From positions 1,736,001 to 1,800,000 of the forward strand of contig NZ_CP051240.1 in NCBI RefSeq assembly GCF_017794965.1: 64,000 bases of DNA. Direction: 5' to 3'. This document shows positions 43,312 through 53,062 of the stretch, piece after piece. A program made the position numbers and the translations under genes. This DNA is from Alcanivorax sp. (GTDB lineage: Bacteria; Pseudomonadota; Gammaproteobacteria; Pseudomonadales; Alcanivoracaceae). The notes under the pieces were generated by a model. It saw only the letters and a program-made list of their open reading frames with translations. It had not been told where the DNA came from and did not search any database. Every line of letters begins with the position of its first letter. The stretch's first letter is position 1.

Positions 43312-43783
43312 GTTACTCGGTCGTTTTGCCCGCAGCCCTGCGGGGTTGCGCTGGTTTCTCAATCTTTATGGCCCCTATCTGGGGGCCGGCGTCCGGGTGG
43401 ATTACCTGGCGGAAGACTTCCGTGAACTCAAGGTTTCCATGGGCCTGCACTGGTACAACCGCAATTATGTGGGCACGCATTTTGGCGGCAGCCTGTACTC
43501 CATGATCGACCCGTTCTACATGCTGATGGTCATGAATGTGCTTGGGCCAGACTATGTTGTCTGGGACAAGTCAGCCAGCATAGACTTCATTCGACCCGGC
43601 AAGGGCCGCGTGTGCGCCCACTTCCATCTCTCGGATGAAACCATCGACCGGATCAGAAAGCACACAGCGTCAGGGGATAAATATCTCCCTCAATGGGATA
43701 TCGACATTGTCGATGAACAGGGTCAGTGCGTGGCCCGGGTCAGCAAGACGCTGTATATCCGCCGTAAGCCCAGCCAGTCCTGA
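43304..43783 (+). CDS. DUF4442 hotdog-fold thioesterase-like protein
   Basis: 159 residues starting inside the DUF349 stop (ATGCGTAA, 8-nt overlap), so translationally coupled. Hotdog core: LHWYNRNYVGTHFGGSLYSM with the central helix, DYVVWDKSASIDFIRPGKG and VDEQGQCVARVSKTLYIRR. Probably an acyl-CoA-type thioesterase; substrate unknown. Confidence 0.85.
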   Translation: MRKLLGRFARSPAGLRWFLNLYGPYLGAGVRVDYLAEDFRELKVSMGLHWYNRNYVGTHFGGSLYSMIDPFYMLMVMNVLGPDYVVWDKSASIDFIRPGKGRVCAHFHLSDETIDRIRKHTASGDKYLPQWDIDIVDEQGQCVARVSKTLYIRRKPSQS

Positions 43784-43788
43784 AAACG

Positions 43789-44403
43789 TTATTGCCCAAA
43801 ACGCCCACTCTCATCCAGAAAGCTCAGCTCCTCCCTGGTGCTTTCCCGCCCCAGCACCTTGTTACGGTGCGGGAAACGCTGAAAACGGCGAATGATTTCG
43901 GCGTGGTGTCGAGCAGATGCCAAGTGCAGTTTCACATGACTGGCAGCAAAGTCGGGGGCCTGTTTTTCCACGTCCATCAGCGTCTGGATACACAGGTCCT
44001 GTAGATCAGGATCCTCGGCGTGCATTAACGGCATCACGAAAAACACCTGCCCGCACACCGGCAGCTGTGTATTCATGCGCCGTGACAGCCCTTCCACAGC
44101 CAGTGTGGCAGCACGGTGATCGCCGGCAAAGGCATTGGCGCTTCCGCGATAGATATGGCGAGTGAACTGATCGAGAAGCAGAATCAGGGCCAGCCTTGAT
44201 TCAGGGTGCCGCTCCCACTCCACCAGCTCCTGCTGCAGGGCCGCGCTGACCGCATCACCAAAGCGGTGTTCGATTTCAGCATCATCGCCCTTGGTCGCTC
44301 GAAACCACTTGCGGGTGGCGGGATCACTGGGCCAGCCACGGCTCATGCCGTCCTCGAACCAATAATCCAGAATACTTTCCCAGGGCGACATGAGATCAAA
44401 CAT
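43789..44403 (-). CDS. DUF924 family protein
   Basis: 204 residues from ATG 44403 (an ATG at 44409 is equally possible). DUF924 signature: ESILDYWFEDGMSRGWP, LALILLLDQFTRHIYRGSAN, FVMPLMHAEDPDLQDLCI. All-helical, TPR-like, no known activity. Its start overlaps the end of tesA, so it is the downstream gene of that unit. Confidence 0.88.
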   Translation of the reverse strand: MFDLMSPWESILDYWFEDGMSRGWPSDPATRKWFRATKGDDAEIEHRFGDAVSAALQQELVEWERHPESRLALILLLDQFTRHIYRGSANAFAGDHRAATLAVEGLSRRMNTQLPVCGQVFFVMPLMHAEDPDLQDLCIQTLMDVEKQAPDFAASHVKLHLASARHHAEIIRRFQRFPHRNKVLGRESTREELSFLDESGRFGQ

Positions 44404-45079
44404 GTTCATCCCCCTGATCAACCCCTTCGTTCCCGGCATAGCAATCGGGAAGCACTGGCCCGAGTACGGATTCTGCATTGCGCAACAACAGTGATTGCGC
44501 CTCTACCGTGGGGTGAATGCCATCCTCCTGAAAGCCTCCGTTGTCGAGAATCCCTTCCAGAAAGAAAGGCAGGAAGGCAACCCCCTGCTGACTGGCAACC
44601 TGGCGAAACTGTTGCTCGAACAAGCGAGTGTACTGTGGCCCGTAATTGGGCGGAATCCGCATGCCCAACAGTACCGGGGTGGCACCACTGTCACGACTCA
44701 GGGCAATCATGGCTTCCAGGTTGTTGCGCATGGCAATGGGGGACAGCCCACGCAAACCATCGTTGCCACCCAGCTCAATCACCACGATGTCCGGCTTGTG
44801 GGTACCCAGCAATTCAGGCAGCCGGGATTTTCCACCGGCGGTGGTTTCCCCGCTTACTGACGCATTGATCACCCGTGCATTGCTGCAATAGGGTTTCAGC
44901 TTCTGTTCGAACATATGTACCCAGCCCTGGGACTTTTCCATCCCGTAGGCGGCACTGATACTATCGCCAAGAATCAATACAGACTGTGCCTGGACAGAAC
45001 CCGAGACCAGAATTGCGGTCACAAACATCAGCACAGCCATTACCTGACGACGCTGCAACATGAGTAGCCTGACAAACAT
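44396..45079 (-). CDS. tesA: periplasmic arylesterase/lysophospholipase TesA
   Basis: 227 residues from ATG 45079 (GGAGAAG leader); ATG 45061 is an alternative. Signal peptide (VMAVLMFVTAILVSGSVQAQ), then the SGNH hydrolase blocks: GDSISAAYG (block I, Ser), NASVSGETTAGG (block II), VIELGGNDGLRG (block III) and DGIHPT (block V, Asp/His). Thioesterase I/protease I/lysophospholipase L1. In E. coli TesA works with the YbbAP ABC exporter, encoded divergently here with overlapping start regions. Confidence 0.95.
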   Translation of the reverse strand: MFVRLLMLQRRQVMAVLMFVTAILVSGSVQAQSVLILGDSISAAYGMEKSQGWVHMFEQKLKPYCSNARVINASVSGETTAGGKSRLPELLGTHKPDIVVIELGGNDGLRGLSPIAMRNNLEAMIALSRDSGATPVLLGMRIPPNYGPQYTRLFEQQFRQVASQQGVAFLPFFLEGILDNGGFQEDGIHPTVEAQSLLLRNAESVLGPVLPDCYAGNEGVDQGDEHV

Positions 45080-45755
45080 GAATGACACTTCTCCGGTATT
45101 AAGCGCACAGCACCTTGGTAAAGAGGTTAACGGCCCGGAAGGGAACCTGAAACTCCTGCAGAATATCACGTTCGACGTCTTCCCCGGAGATAGCGTTGCC
45201 ATTACCGGGCCTTCAGGCTCTGGCAAGTCCACATTGCTATCGTTGCTGGCAGGCCTGGATACCCCCACTTCCGGTTTAGTCACTCTCAAGGGCGAATCGT
45301 TCAGTGATCTGAATGAAGACCAGCGTGCACGCCGCAGGGGACAACACTGTGGCTTCGTTTTTCAGCAATTCCAGTTGGTGGCCGATTTGACGGCCATTGA
45401 GAATGTGATGTTGCCCCTGGAGATTCTTGGCCGTTCAGGCCCACGGAAGACTGCACAGCAGTGGCTCGAGCAGGTGGGACTGGGCAAACGCCAACATCAC
45501 TATCCTGCCCAGCTATCCGGCGGGGAACAGCAACGCGTTGCGCTGGCCAGGGCATTTGCCGTCTCCCCTGCCCTGCTGTTTGCTGACGAGCCCACCGGCA
45601 GTCTGGATTATGCCAACGGCCAGCACGTGGCAGATCTGCTTTTCCAGCTGAACAAGGAACAAGGTACTGCGCTGGTGCTGGTGACCCATGACCCGGCGCT
45701 GGCCGAACGGTGTCAGCACGCGTTCACGCTGAATGAGGGGCAGCTCAGTGATTAA
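45078..45755 (+). CDS. ybbA: ABC transporter ATPase YbbA
   Basis: 225 residues from ATG 45078; ATG 45060 is possible, and both lie inside the tesA 5' end. LolD/MacB-type ATPase: Walker A GPSGSGKST, Q-loop FVFQQFQLVADL, signature LSGGEQQR, Walker B LLFADEPTGSLD, H-loop VTHD. Powers the YbbP permease, which passes hydrophobic molecules to TesA. Confidence 0.94.
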   Translation: MNDTSPVLSAQHLGKEVNGPEGNLKLLQNITFDVFPGDSVAITGPSGSGKSTLLSLLAGLDTPTSGLVTLKGESFSDLNEDQRARRRGQHCGFVFQQFQLVADLTAIENVMLPLEILGRSGPRKTAQQWLEQVGLGKRQHHYPAQLSGGEQQRVALARAFAVSPALLFADEPTGSLDYANGQHVADLLFQLNKEQGTALVLVTHDPALAERCQHAFTLNEGQLSD

Positions 45756-48147
45756 AGCCTGGCGCTCCAACGCATTCCGGTTACAGGCACTGGCTATTTT
45801 CATCGCCGCGCTGGCGATGACCACCATGCTGGTACTGCGTAACAGTGTTGATGATCGCTTTAACCAGCGCACCGCAGTGGCACTTGGGGGTGACCTGGTT
45901 CTGGAAGGTACCCGTCTTCCTGAACCCGAACAGCGAGAATTATTGTTGTCGCTGCCTCACACTGAAACCGCCAACTTCGCCAGCGTACTCATGCATGACG
46001 AGCAGTTCCTGCTGGCCAGCGTGCGAGCTGTCTCACAGAGCTACCCGCTCTACGGTGATCTGCAAATCAGTAACGACCGATTTTCTTCCCCTTACATCGC
46101 CCCGTCCGGGCCAACCTCTGGCCATATCTGGCTGGCAGGTCAGGCGCTGGACCGCTTGCAGCTTTCTGTGGGAGATACGCTTTCTCTGGGTGAGCGCGAG
46201 TTGGTGATTGAGCGGGTAATTATTCAGGAGCCTGATCAGCAATCCGGTTTCTACAGTATGAACCCGCGGGCCCTGATCGCCCTGTCCGATCTGGAGAGCA
46301 CTGGCGTGCTTGGCGCGGGCAGTCGCTATCGCCATCATCTGCTGGTTGCCGCAGACGACACTCAACGGGAATCCCTCCAGGCCGCATTGCAACCCACCCT
46401 GCGCCCCGACCAGGAAGTGGAGACCGTTGCCAACACGCAGTTGCGGGAACGGGGCCCCATCCAGCAGCTGTTCCTGTGGTCGCAGCTGGCCATCATGCTG
46501 GTGGTACTACTTTGCGCTGCCGCCATTTTTCTCACCTCCCGCTACCGGGCTCGCCAACAACAGACGCTTTGTGCCGTCATGAAAACGGTGGGCGCCTCTC
46601 AACGACAAATAGCACAACGGCTACTGGGTAGTGATGCGCTTGCCCTGCTGGTCCCGGCAATACTGGGCGTGGCAGTAGCATCCCTACTGGGCGCATTCAT
46701 TGCCGAACGGCTCGACAGCCACATCGGTAACCAGTGGCCGGCGGCGTTTCAGGGCCTGACCGGGCCGGTCCTGCTTTGGCTGGGGTTTGCAGCCCCCACC
46801 CTGTGGCAACAACTGTCATTGTCTCCCCTTTCCTTACTGCGCAGCGCGGACGAACAGGCATCCAGAGCCCCCCTGGTAATTGCCCTGCTGACCCCCATCC
46901 CACTGGCGTTGTTGCTCACCGGCTCCCTCACCACCCTTTGGCCTCTGCTTCTGCTCACCTGTGCCGTGGCTATCGGCCTGCCGGCGCTGCTCTGGCCACT
47001 GGTCATGCTGGTGGACCGGCTGCTACGAAACAGTTCGCTGCCAGTAAGGCTGGCATTCCGTCGGCTCAGTCGTCGCAAGGCCACCACCCTGCCCCTGTTG
47101 GCCGCACTGATTATTTCCTTGTCCGTCCTGGCCATGTCCATGCAGGCGGGTCGACAATTGCTGGATGACTGGCAGAGCACCTTGCCTGAGCAGGCGCCTA
47201 ACTATTTCGTGATCAACCTGTTCGACCAGGACCTGGACGGATTCAGAAAATGGCTGGACCAGCATGGCAGCGAATCCCAGCCCCTCTACCCTGTAGTGCG
47301 TGCCCGTCTCACCGCCATCAACGGCGAATCCGTACGGGACGCTGTGACAAAGGAAGAAGATCGCGCTGAAAGAGCACTCAACCGTGACCTGTCTCTGACC
47401 GAAAGTAATAGCCTGCCGGACAGCAACGTGATGAGCGAAGGCCATCTTGCCGGGCAGCCCGGTGAAGTCACTGTGGAAACCAAGCTGGCCGAATCACTGG
47501 GGCTGGCCCTGGGTGACGAGCTCACCTTCACCGGATCAGCCACGCCGATCACGGCCACCGTCACCGGGTTGCGGGAGGTTGACTGGGAAAGCTTCGCGCC
47601 CAACTTCTATTTCATGTTTGCCGAAGGGACCCTGGATTCACAGAATCGGACCTGGATTACGAGCTTCTACATGCCCGTGGAAAACAGTGCGGAGCTGGGC
47701 GAGCTTGTCGCGCTTTATCCGCAAATCAGCCTGCTTGATGTGAATGCCATTCTTGAGAATCTGCAGGAGATTGTGGCCCAGGCCAGCCAGGCTGCGTTTA
47801 TGGTCGGCGCCTTGCTGATGATCGCAGCCCTGCTGGTGCTGGGGGCGGCATTGCTGACCACCGCTGAACAATTGCGTCGTGACAACCGTCTGTTGGTAAC
47901 GTTGGGCGCAGACAACCGCTTGCTTCGCAAGACGGCCGCTTTTCAGGCGCTGTTCATGGCGGGCGGAGCCGCTCTGCTGGCCACCCTGATTCACGCTGTT
48001 GCCCTGTGGCCCCTGGGTGAGCGGCTATTTGATGGTGAACTGCCGCTAAGCGCCTGGCTTGCCCTGCCCTGGCTGTTACCCCTGGTATTGACGTTGCTGG
48101 CGATCGCCCTGCCTCCCTTGAAGGAGAAACAGCACAACCGTCAGTGA
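45748..48147 (+). CDS. ybbP: ABC transporter permease YbbP
   Basis: 799 residues from GTG 45748 (GAGGGG site), overlapping the ybbA stop. MacB-like permease with ten predicted TM helices: one at the N-terminus, three around 240-340, four around 380-470 (RLAFRRLSRRKATTLPLLAA precedes one) and three at the C-terminus, with two large periplasmic domains. FtsX-type motifs flank the second half. With YbbA and TesA it should export and hydrolyse hydrophobic thioesters or lipids. Confidence 0.93.
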   Translation: MIKAWRSNAFRLQALAIFIAALAMTTMLVLRNSVDDRFNQRTAVALGGDLVLEGTRLPEPEQRELLLSLPHTETANFASVLMHDEQFLLASVRAVSQSYPLYGDLQISNDRFSSPYIAPSGPTSGHIWLAGQALDRLQLSVGDTLSLGERELVIERVIIQEPDQQSGFYSMNPRALIALSDLESTGVLGAGSRYRHHLLVAADDTQRESLQAALQPTLRPDQEVETVANTQLRERGPIQQLFLWSQLAIMLVVLLCAAAIFLTSRYRARQQQTLCAVMKTVGASQRQIAQRLLGSDALALLVPAILGVAVASLLGAFIAERLDSHIGNQWPAAFQGLTGPVLLWLGFAAPTLWQQLSLSPLSLLRSADEQASRAPLVIALLTPIPLALLLTGSLTTLWPLLLLTCAVAIGLPALLWPLVMLVDRLLRNSSLPVRLAFRRLSRRKATTLPLLAALIISLSVLAMSMQAGRQLLDDWQSTLPEQAPNYFVINLFDQDLDGFRKWLDQHGSESQPLYPVVRARLTAINGESVRDAVTKEEDRAERALNRDLSLTESNSLPDSNVMSEGHLAGQPGEVTVETKLAESLGLALGDELTFTGSATPITATVTGLREVDWESFAPNFYFMFAEGTLDSQNRTWITSFYMPVENSAELGELVALYPQISLLDVNAILENLQEIVAQASQAAFMVGALLMIAALLVLGAALLTTAEQLRRDNRLLVTLGADNRLLRKTAAFQALFMAGGAALLATLIHAVALWPLGERLFDGELPLSAWLALPWLLPLVLTLLAIALPPLKEKQHNRQ

Positions 48148-49337
48148 CGTGGCGCGCTGTGTTTTTCAGGCGTCAACAACAGGAACAATGCCAGCGCAGC
48201 GACGCTGGCAATCACCATCAACAGGGTCATGGGCAGCGGTGTGCCATTGTGCAAGGTCCCCAGCACGGTCCCCACAATGCCTGCCAGCAGAAATTGCAGT
48301 GCGCCATTGAGCCCTGTGGCCGCCCCGCTGTCACGCTCAAACAAGCTCAGGAAGCAGGCAATGCCGTTGGGCATCACCAGTGCCATCATTCCGCACACCA
48401 CCATGATCAGCGGAATAACCATCCACAGCGTCAAGAATCCGGTCACGGCCAGCGCCAGCAGGATCACTGCGGCGCTGCTCTGAATCATCAGCCCCACCCG
48501 CATGATTGCTGCCGTGTCGTAGTACCTCAGCAACACCACATTCAGCCGGTTCATTGCCAGCATGGTGACCACATTGGCGCCAAACGCGATGGGAAACTGT
48601 GCGGCACTGAGCCCGAAGTAGTCCATATACAGAAAGGCTGCATCGGTAATGAAAGTGAACATGGCACTAAAAGACAGACCGTTGGCCAGAATAAAGCCCA
48701 TGGCCCGACGCTGGCGGATTACCCGGCCATAGGACGTGAACAGCCTTTTGCGAAGGGGCTCCTCGCCGCCCTGTGAGGGCACCTTTGGCAACAGAAACGC
48801 GACCACCAGCGCCAGTAGCAGGCCGTACAGTGCCAGCATGAAGAAAATACTTTCCCAGCCCGCCAGATGCAGTAGAAAGGAGCCAATCGCCGGGGCCAAA
48901 AGAGGCGCAAGCAGCATCACAAGGCCAATGGAAGTGAGTACCCTGGCGGCCTCCTTGCCGGAGAAGTGATCACGCACAGAGGCCGCGGCGATGACCGCTG
49001 TGGCGCCCCCGCCCAGGGCCTGAAGGAAACGTAGCAGGTAGAGTTGTTCCACATCCGAAGCAAAGGGAATCAGCAGACTGCCCGCCACAAACATGACCAG
49101 TCCGATATAGGCAACCGGCTTGCGGCCAAACTGGTCGGAGAAGGGACCGCCCAACCACTGCCCTGCAGCCACGCCGAGCACATAGACGCTCACGGAAATC
49201 TCCACATCATGGATCGGTACCTGAAAATGGCCGGCCATGGTCACCAGTGCAGGTAGATAGGTGTCAATCGCCAGGGGCCCCAATGCGATCAGGGTGCCAA
49301 GAATGATGGCAAGACGTCCGGGGCTGATGGTTGGCAT
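48141..49337 (-). CDS. Bcr/CflA-family MFS drug efflux transporter
   Basis: 398 residues, 12 TM helices. MFS motif A GGPFSDQFGRKPVAYIG after TM2, motif C-like ALGGGATAVIAAASVRDHFSG, and the N-terminal GPLAIDTYLPAL typical of Bcr. Exports bicyclomycin-like or sulphonamide-type drugs by proton antiport; the real substrate is unknown. Tail-to-tail with ybbP, overlapping by 7 nt. Confidence 0.9.
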   Translation of the reverse strand: MPTISPGRLAIILGTLIALGPLAIDTYLPALVTMAGHFQVPIHDVEISVSVYVLGVAAGQWLGGPFSDQFGRKPVAYIGLVMFVAGSLLIPFASDVEQLYLLRFLQALGGGATAVIAAASVRDHFSGKEAARVLTSIGLVMLLAPLLAPAIGSFLLHLAGWESIFFMLALYGLLLALVVAFLLPKVPSQGGEEPLRKRLFTSYGRVIRQRRAMGFILANGLSFSAMFTFITDAAFLYMDYFGLSAAQFPIAFGANVVTMLAMNRLNVVLLRYYDTAAIMRVGLMIQSSAAVILLALAVTGFLTLWMVIPLIMVVCGMMALVMPNGIACFLSLFERDSGAATGLNGALQFLLAGIVGTVLGTLHNGTPLPMTLLMVIASVAALALFLLLTPEKHSAPRH

Positions 49338-49649
49338 AAATCACTTCCGTCAGGAGAAAAGAGCGGCAAGTCTAGCCCAGCCAAACCGCCGCTTCACCAA
49401 GATTTGAACCGGATTCATGAATTGATCATGAAGCAAGCACCTGAACCCCTCAAAACGTAAAAGGGCCCAGAAAGCAGTTGCCAGTGGCTGAACAGGCTGT
49501 GACTATTAGCCCGAACCATTATGAGTGTACTGCATGCTTTCTGCGTCAACCGAATGGCGCGCCGGCGATGTCTGCCCGGCTGCCACCTTTTTCTGCCTGA
49601 TCCCCGCCCAATCCTGTTCCCAGACACCTGACCGTTACCGGGGGGATGT
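49338..49649. other. 312-nt divergent intergenic region
   Basis: Between the MFS gene and the antiporter. Contains no frame I recognise as a gene. Promoters for both sides must lie here but I see no convincing -35/-10 pair. Confidence 0.4.
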
Positions 49650-51536
49650 ATGGATCTAGATATCGCGTTTCAGTTGGCCATCATCACGGTTGTCGCCTTT
49701 GCCTGCCAGTGGCTGGCGTGGCGTATCAAACTGCCAGCCATTCTTCCCTTGCTGCTCACCGGGCTGGCGCTGGGCCCTCTCACCGGCATCGTTGATCCCC
49801 AGGGCCTGTTTGGCGACCTGCTGCTACCCGGGGTCTCGCTGGCGGTTTCCATCATTCTTTTTGAAGGGGCAATGACGCTCCGCTTCGACGAAATCCGGGG
49901 TCTTGAAAAGACGGTCCGGCGACTGGTGACCTGGGGTGCCCTGATTACCTGGTCCGTGGTAACCCTGTCCGCCTGGTGGCTGCTGGAACTGCCACTGGGC
50001 CTGGCATTGCTGTTTGGCGCCCTGGTGGTGGTCACCGGCCCCACCGTTATCGTTCCGCTGTTGCGAAGTGTCCGCCCGGTTAGCAGCGTATCTCGCCTGC
50101 TGCGCTGGGAAGGCATCGTGATTGATCCCATCGGTGCCATCCTCGCCGTACTGGCCTACGAGCTGGTGGTGGCCACCGGTCAGGACGGAGCGGTTCTTCA
50201 TTCCCTGTGGTTATTCGTCCAGGCCCTCCTGGTGGGTGGCGTGATTGGTACCGTGGTGGCGCTGGGCCTTGCGGAACTGCTGCGGCGCCATTTGATTCCG
50301 GAATATCTCCGTAGCTTCCTGGTACTTTCTCTGGTGATAGGCGAATTTGTGCTCGCCAACGGCCTGAGTGAAGAATCCGGTCTGGTCGCGGTCACCGCCA
50401 CGGGCATTGTGCTGGCCAACCGCAAGGGGGTGCGCACCGATGACATTCTCCACTTCAAGGAGAATCTGTCGGTCATGTTGATCTCGGTGCTCTTTATTGT
50501 GCTGGCCGCCCGGCTGGAAATGGAAGAGCTGAGCCAGCTGAGTGCCACCGCACTGGCGGTACTGGTGATTATCCAGCTGGTAGCGCGACCGCTGTCGGTG
50601 CTGGTTTCCACCATGGGGTCCACCCTCAACTGGCGGGAAAAATCCCTGCTGGCCTGGATTGCCCCGCGGGGGATTGTGGCTGCAGCGATCTCTGCCCTGT
50701 TTGCAGAACGGCTCCAGCAAAATGGGGTAGAAGGGGCAGAGATGCTGGTCCCCCTCACCTTCATGGTGATCATCGGCACGGTAGCACTGCAGAGCCTTAC
50801 CGCCCGCCCACTGGCCCGATTGCTTAAAGTCGCCGAACCGGCCCCGCGTGGCTTCCTGATTATTGGCGCCAACCCGGTTGCCCGCGCCATCGGGGCGGCG
50901 CTGCAAAAGAACCAGTTTCCGGTCACGGTGACAGATTCCAGCTGGGAATCCATTCGCGCAGCTCGCATGGAAGGCCTGGGAACCTTCTACGGTAACCCGG
51001 TTTCGCAACATGCTGACCAATACCTGGACCTTATCGGTTTGGGCAAGCTACTGGGCCTGAGCCCACGTCGTGAGCTGAACACCATGTCCACCATGCGTTA
51101 CCGGATTGAATTTGGTGAACAGAACATATTCAGCCTGCCCACGCAGAAAAGCGAAAAGGAAGTCAAACACGAGGTTGCCCCGGAACACCGCGGGGCCACA
51201 CTGTTTGGACCAGACATGAGTTATGCGCGACTGGCCAGCTTGCTCAGCCAGGGTGCAGAGATTCGCAAGACCCGTCTCACCGAGGAATTCGACTTCGAGG
51301 CCTATCGCAATACAGCCGGGCGCCAGGTGTGGCCTCTATTCGCCATTGATCCCCGCGACCGGGTGCAGGTGTTTACGGCTGAAACGCAACCGGAGCCCAA
51401 GGCCGGCTGGCATGTGCTGGGGCTGGTGAAGGAAGATGTGGCCAAGGAAGAAGCCAAGGCGGAAGCACGGGCAGAAGCGGCGGCTGAAAAAGTGGCTGCC
51501 GATAAAGACAAGGAAAAGACCAAGAACCCGAAATAA
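49650..51536 (+). CDS. CPA1-family Na+/H+ antiporter with RCK-like tail
   Basis: 628 residues. TM region (1-395) with GALVVVTGPTVIVPLLRSV, the ion-binding segment of NhaP/CPA1, and WIAPRGIVAAAISALFAE. A Rossmann-like regulatory part follows (about 400-450: GFLIIGANPVARAIGAALQK) with the rest of an RCK-type domain. The last 40 residues are a charged Ala/Lys/Glu coiled segment (EEAKAEARAEAAAEKVAADK). Exchanges Na+ or K+ for H+. Ends 14 nt before a bidirectional terminator. Confidence 0.9.
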   Translation: MDLDIAFQLAIITVVAFACQWLAWRIKLPAILPLLLTGLALGPLTGIVDPQGLFGDLLLPGVSLAVSIILFEGAMTLRFDEIRGLEKTVRRLVTWGALITWSVVTLSAWWLLELPLGLALLFGALVVVTGPTVIVPLLRSVRPVSSVSRLLRWEGIVIDPIGAILAVLAYELVVATGQDGAVLHSLWLFVQALLVGGVIGTVVALGLAELLRRHLIPEYLRSFLVLSLVIGEFVLANGLSEESGLVAVTATGIVLANRKGVRTDDILHFKENLSVMLISVLFIVLAARLEMEELSQLSATALAVLVIIQLVARPLSVLVSTMGSTLNWREKSLLAWIAPRGIVAAAISALFAERLQQNGVEGAEMLVPLTFMVIIGTVALQSLTARPLARLLKVAEPAPRGFLIIGANPVARAIGAALQKNQFPVTVTDSSWESIRAARMEGLGTFYGNPVSQHADQYLDLIGLGKLLGLSPRRELNTMSTMRYRIEFGEQNIFSLPTQKSEKEVKHEVAPEHRGATLFGPDMSYARLASLLSQGAEIRKTRLTEEFDFEAYRNTAGRQVWPLFAIDPRDRVQVFTAETQPEPKAGWHVLGLVKEDVAKEEAKAEARAEAAAEKVAADKDKEKTKNPK

Positions 51537-51550
51537 AGGGTCCCTGCGAC

Positions 51551-51576
51551 GAAGCCGGCGTTCAACGTCCGGCTTC
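51551..51576. terminator. bidirectional terminator hairpin
   Basis: gaagccgg/ccggcttc stem with a 10-nt loop between convergent genes; it overlaps the last codons of the MerR gene. U-tract is poor on both sides. Confidence 0.55.
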
Positions 51577-51984
51577 GTCCTCCCCCACCACCGCATCTAT
51601 CAGACCGCATACACGCCCGTCATCCAGATGGCAGTCCGGCTTGCCTTGCCAGTCGTTCATGGCAGAGCGCATACGCTGGCTCAAGGCCTGCAATTCTTCG
51701 ATACGTGCTTCCACCTCTGCCAGACGTACTTCGATCAGATTCCGGACCTGCCCGCAGGGAGTCTCACCCTGTTCTGAGGCTGCTGCCAGCGCCAGAATAT
51801 CCGCCAGGGTAAAGCCCAGTGACCGTGCCTTGAGGGCAAAGCGGAGCAGACGCAGATCAGCAAGATCATAATGCCGATAGCCATTTCCCGGATCCCTCCG
51901 GGGTTTGAGCAAGCCGATATCCGTGTAGTGACGTACGGTTTCGCCGGTGGTGTCAGCCTGCCGTGCCATATCGGAAACGCGCAT
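51562..51984 (-). CDS. MerR-family metal-responsive regulator (ZntR/CueR-like)
   Basis: 140 residues. HTH region with MRVSDMARQADTTGETVRHY and GLLKPRRDPGNGYRHYDLAD. The C-terminus has Cys in GETPCGQV, then CHLDDGRVC, a pattern like the metal-binding loop of ZntR/CueR. No divergent efflux gene is adjacent; the antiporter is convergent. Target unknown, perhaps a distant metal ATPase. Confidence 0.85.
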   Translation of the reverse strand: MRVSDMARQADTTGETVRHYTDIGLLKPRRDPGNGYRHYDLADLRLLRFALKARSLGFTLADILALAAASEQGETPCGQVRNLIEVRLAEVEARIEELQALSQRMRSAMNDWQGKPDCHLDDGRVCGLIDAVVGEDEAGR

Positions 51985-51987
51985 GGT

Positions 51988-52989
51988 TTACTCCTTTCTG
52001 GAGGCCGCGGTCCATGCCTGTAGCGCGGCAGGCTGCGGATGTGGATACTGCCGGTAATATTCGGAAATTGCCCGTGCCAGGTTGTCCCGGCCTATCTGCT
52101 GTGACAGCCGTTGCATAAAAGCAGTTCCCTGATCATCGAGCTCCTGCTGCTCAGGATCAAGAGTAGCCAGGGTGCACTGTAACGTCGTGTCTGCCAGCGG
52201 TGTGTTGTCCGGATGTTCCATCCAGCCGCGCTGCATCTCATCCAGAACCCACTGACAATGCCCGTACTGGTGGGCCTGTAGCCCCAGGGTACGCCACAGC
52301 CAGGGGTCATCGCCCAGCGCCCGATGCAGTTCAACGATGCTATCGGCAACCTGCTCCTGATCCCCTGCCATAAAGCCTCGCTGCACGTGCGAAAACGCAG
52401 GACTATCGGTCGGTATCTGGGCGGTCAGAGCCGTGTTTTCACAGGGCCGGCCCATGCATTGCGCCAGCCACAATGCCAGCGCTGCCGGTCTACCCCGGGC
52501 AAGCGGCGCCAGAGCCGTGTTATCCGGTTGTTGAGACAGCATGGCAAGGAAGGCCTTGCCCTCCCCTGACAGCAACCATGCCTTTTCTGCTTCCAGTGCC
52601 GCCAGATCGAGGCCGCTGGCGTAATCGTGAAACTGGTCAATTCGGTAGCTGGATCCAGGCGTGCCGCTCACCCGAATAAAGGTCACAGTCGGCAAGGCAT
52701 CTTCATGATCATCACTGATCAAATGCAGGCGAATCCGTGCCGCAAAGCGTTGCCCGTTTTCATTGAATCCGGTCACTGCAAAGGAACGGAACGGGCTGTC
52801 TGCCAGCCATTGCTCCTGTAATGCATCAGGGATCTCAATGATACGCTGGCGGTCCAGCAAGGGGCGTAAAGACCCGCTCGACAAATCAGCGCGCAGAGCC
52901 GTCAGTGTGGCCGAATCTTCAGCCTGAACTGACAGCGCAGGCAGCAAGGCCAAGAGGCTGGTCATCAAGGTGACTCGCAGACGCATCAA
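51988..52989 (-). CDS. hypothetical secreted protein
   Basis: 333 residues with a signal peptide (TSLLALLPALSVQAEDS). The mature part is helical with repeated W-containing segments (EKAWLLSGEGKAFLAMLSQQ, DDPWLWRTLGLQAHQYGHCQ) and four Cys that could pair. No family recognised. Downstream of the FGGY kinase by 73 nt on the same strand, so it may be cotranscribed with the lipid cassette. Confidence 0.65.
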   Translation of the reverse strand: MMRLRVTLMTSLLALLPALSVQAEDSATLTALRADLSSGSLRPLLDRQRIIEIPDALQEQWLADSPFRSFAVTGFNENGQRFAARIRLHLISDDHEDALPTVTFIRVSGTPGSSYRIDQFHDYASGLDLAALEAEKAWLLSGEGKAFLAMLSQQPDNTALAPLARGRPAALALWLAQCMGRPCENTALTAQIPTDSPAFSHVQRGFMAGDQEQVADSIVELHRALGDDPWLWRTLGLQAHQYGHCQWVLDEMQRGWMEHPDNTPLADTTLQCTLATLDPEQQELDDQGTAFMQRLSQQIGRDNLARAISEYYRQYPHPQPAALQAWTAASRKE

Positions 52990-53062
52990 CCATTCTCACA
53001 ACAAAACGGTGAGCCTACCACAGGCGTGCCGGCCACAGGTCACGATCGTCAAAGAGTGCCCG

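Noticed and set aside
51988..52989. Calling the hypothetical secreted protein part of the lipid cassette
   Set aside because: The 73-nt gap and lack of any lipid-related motif make this only possible; I kept it separate.
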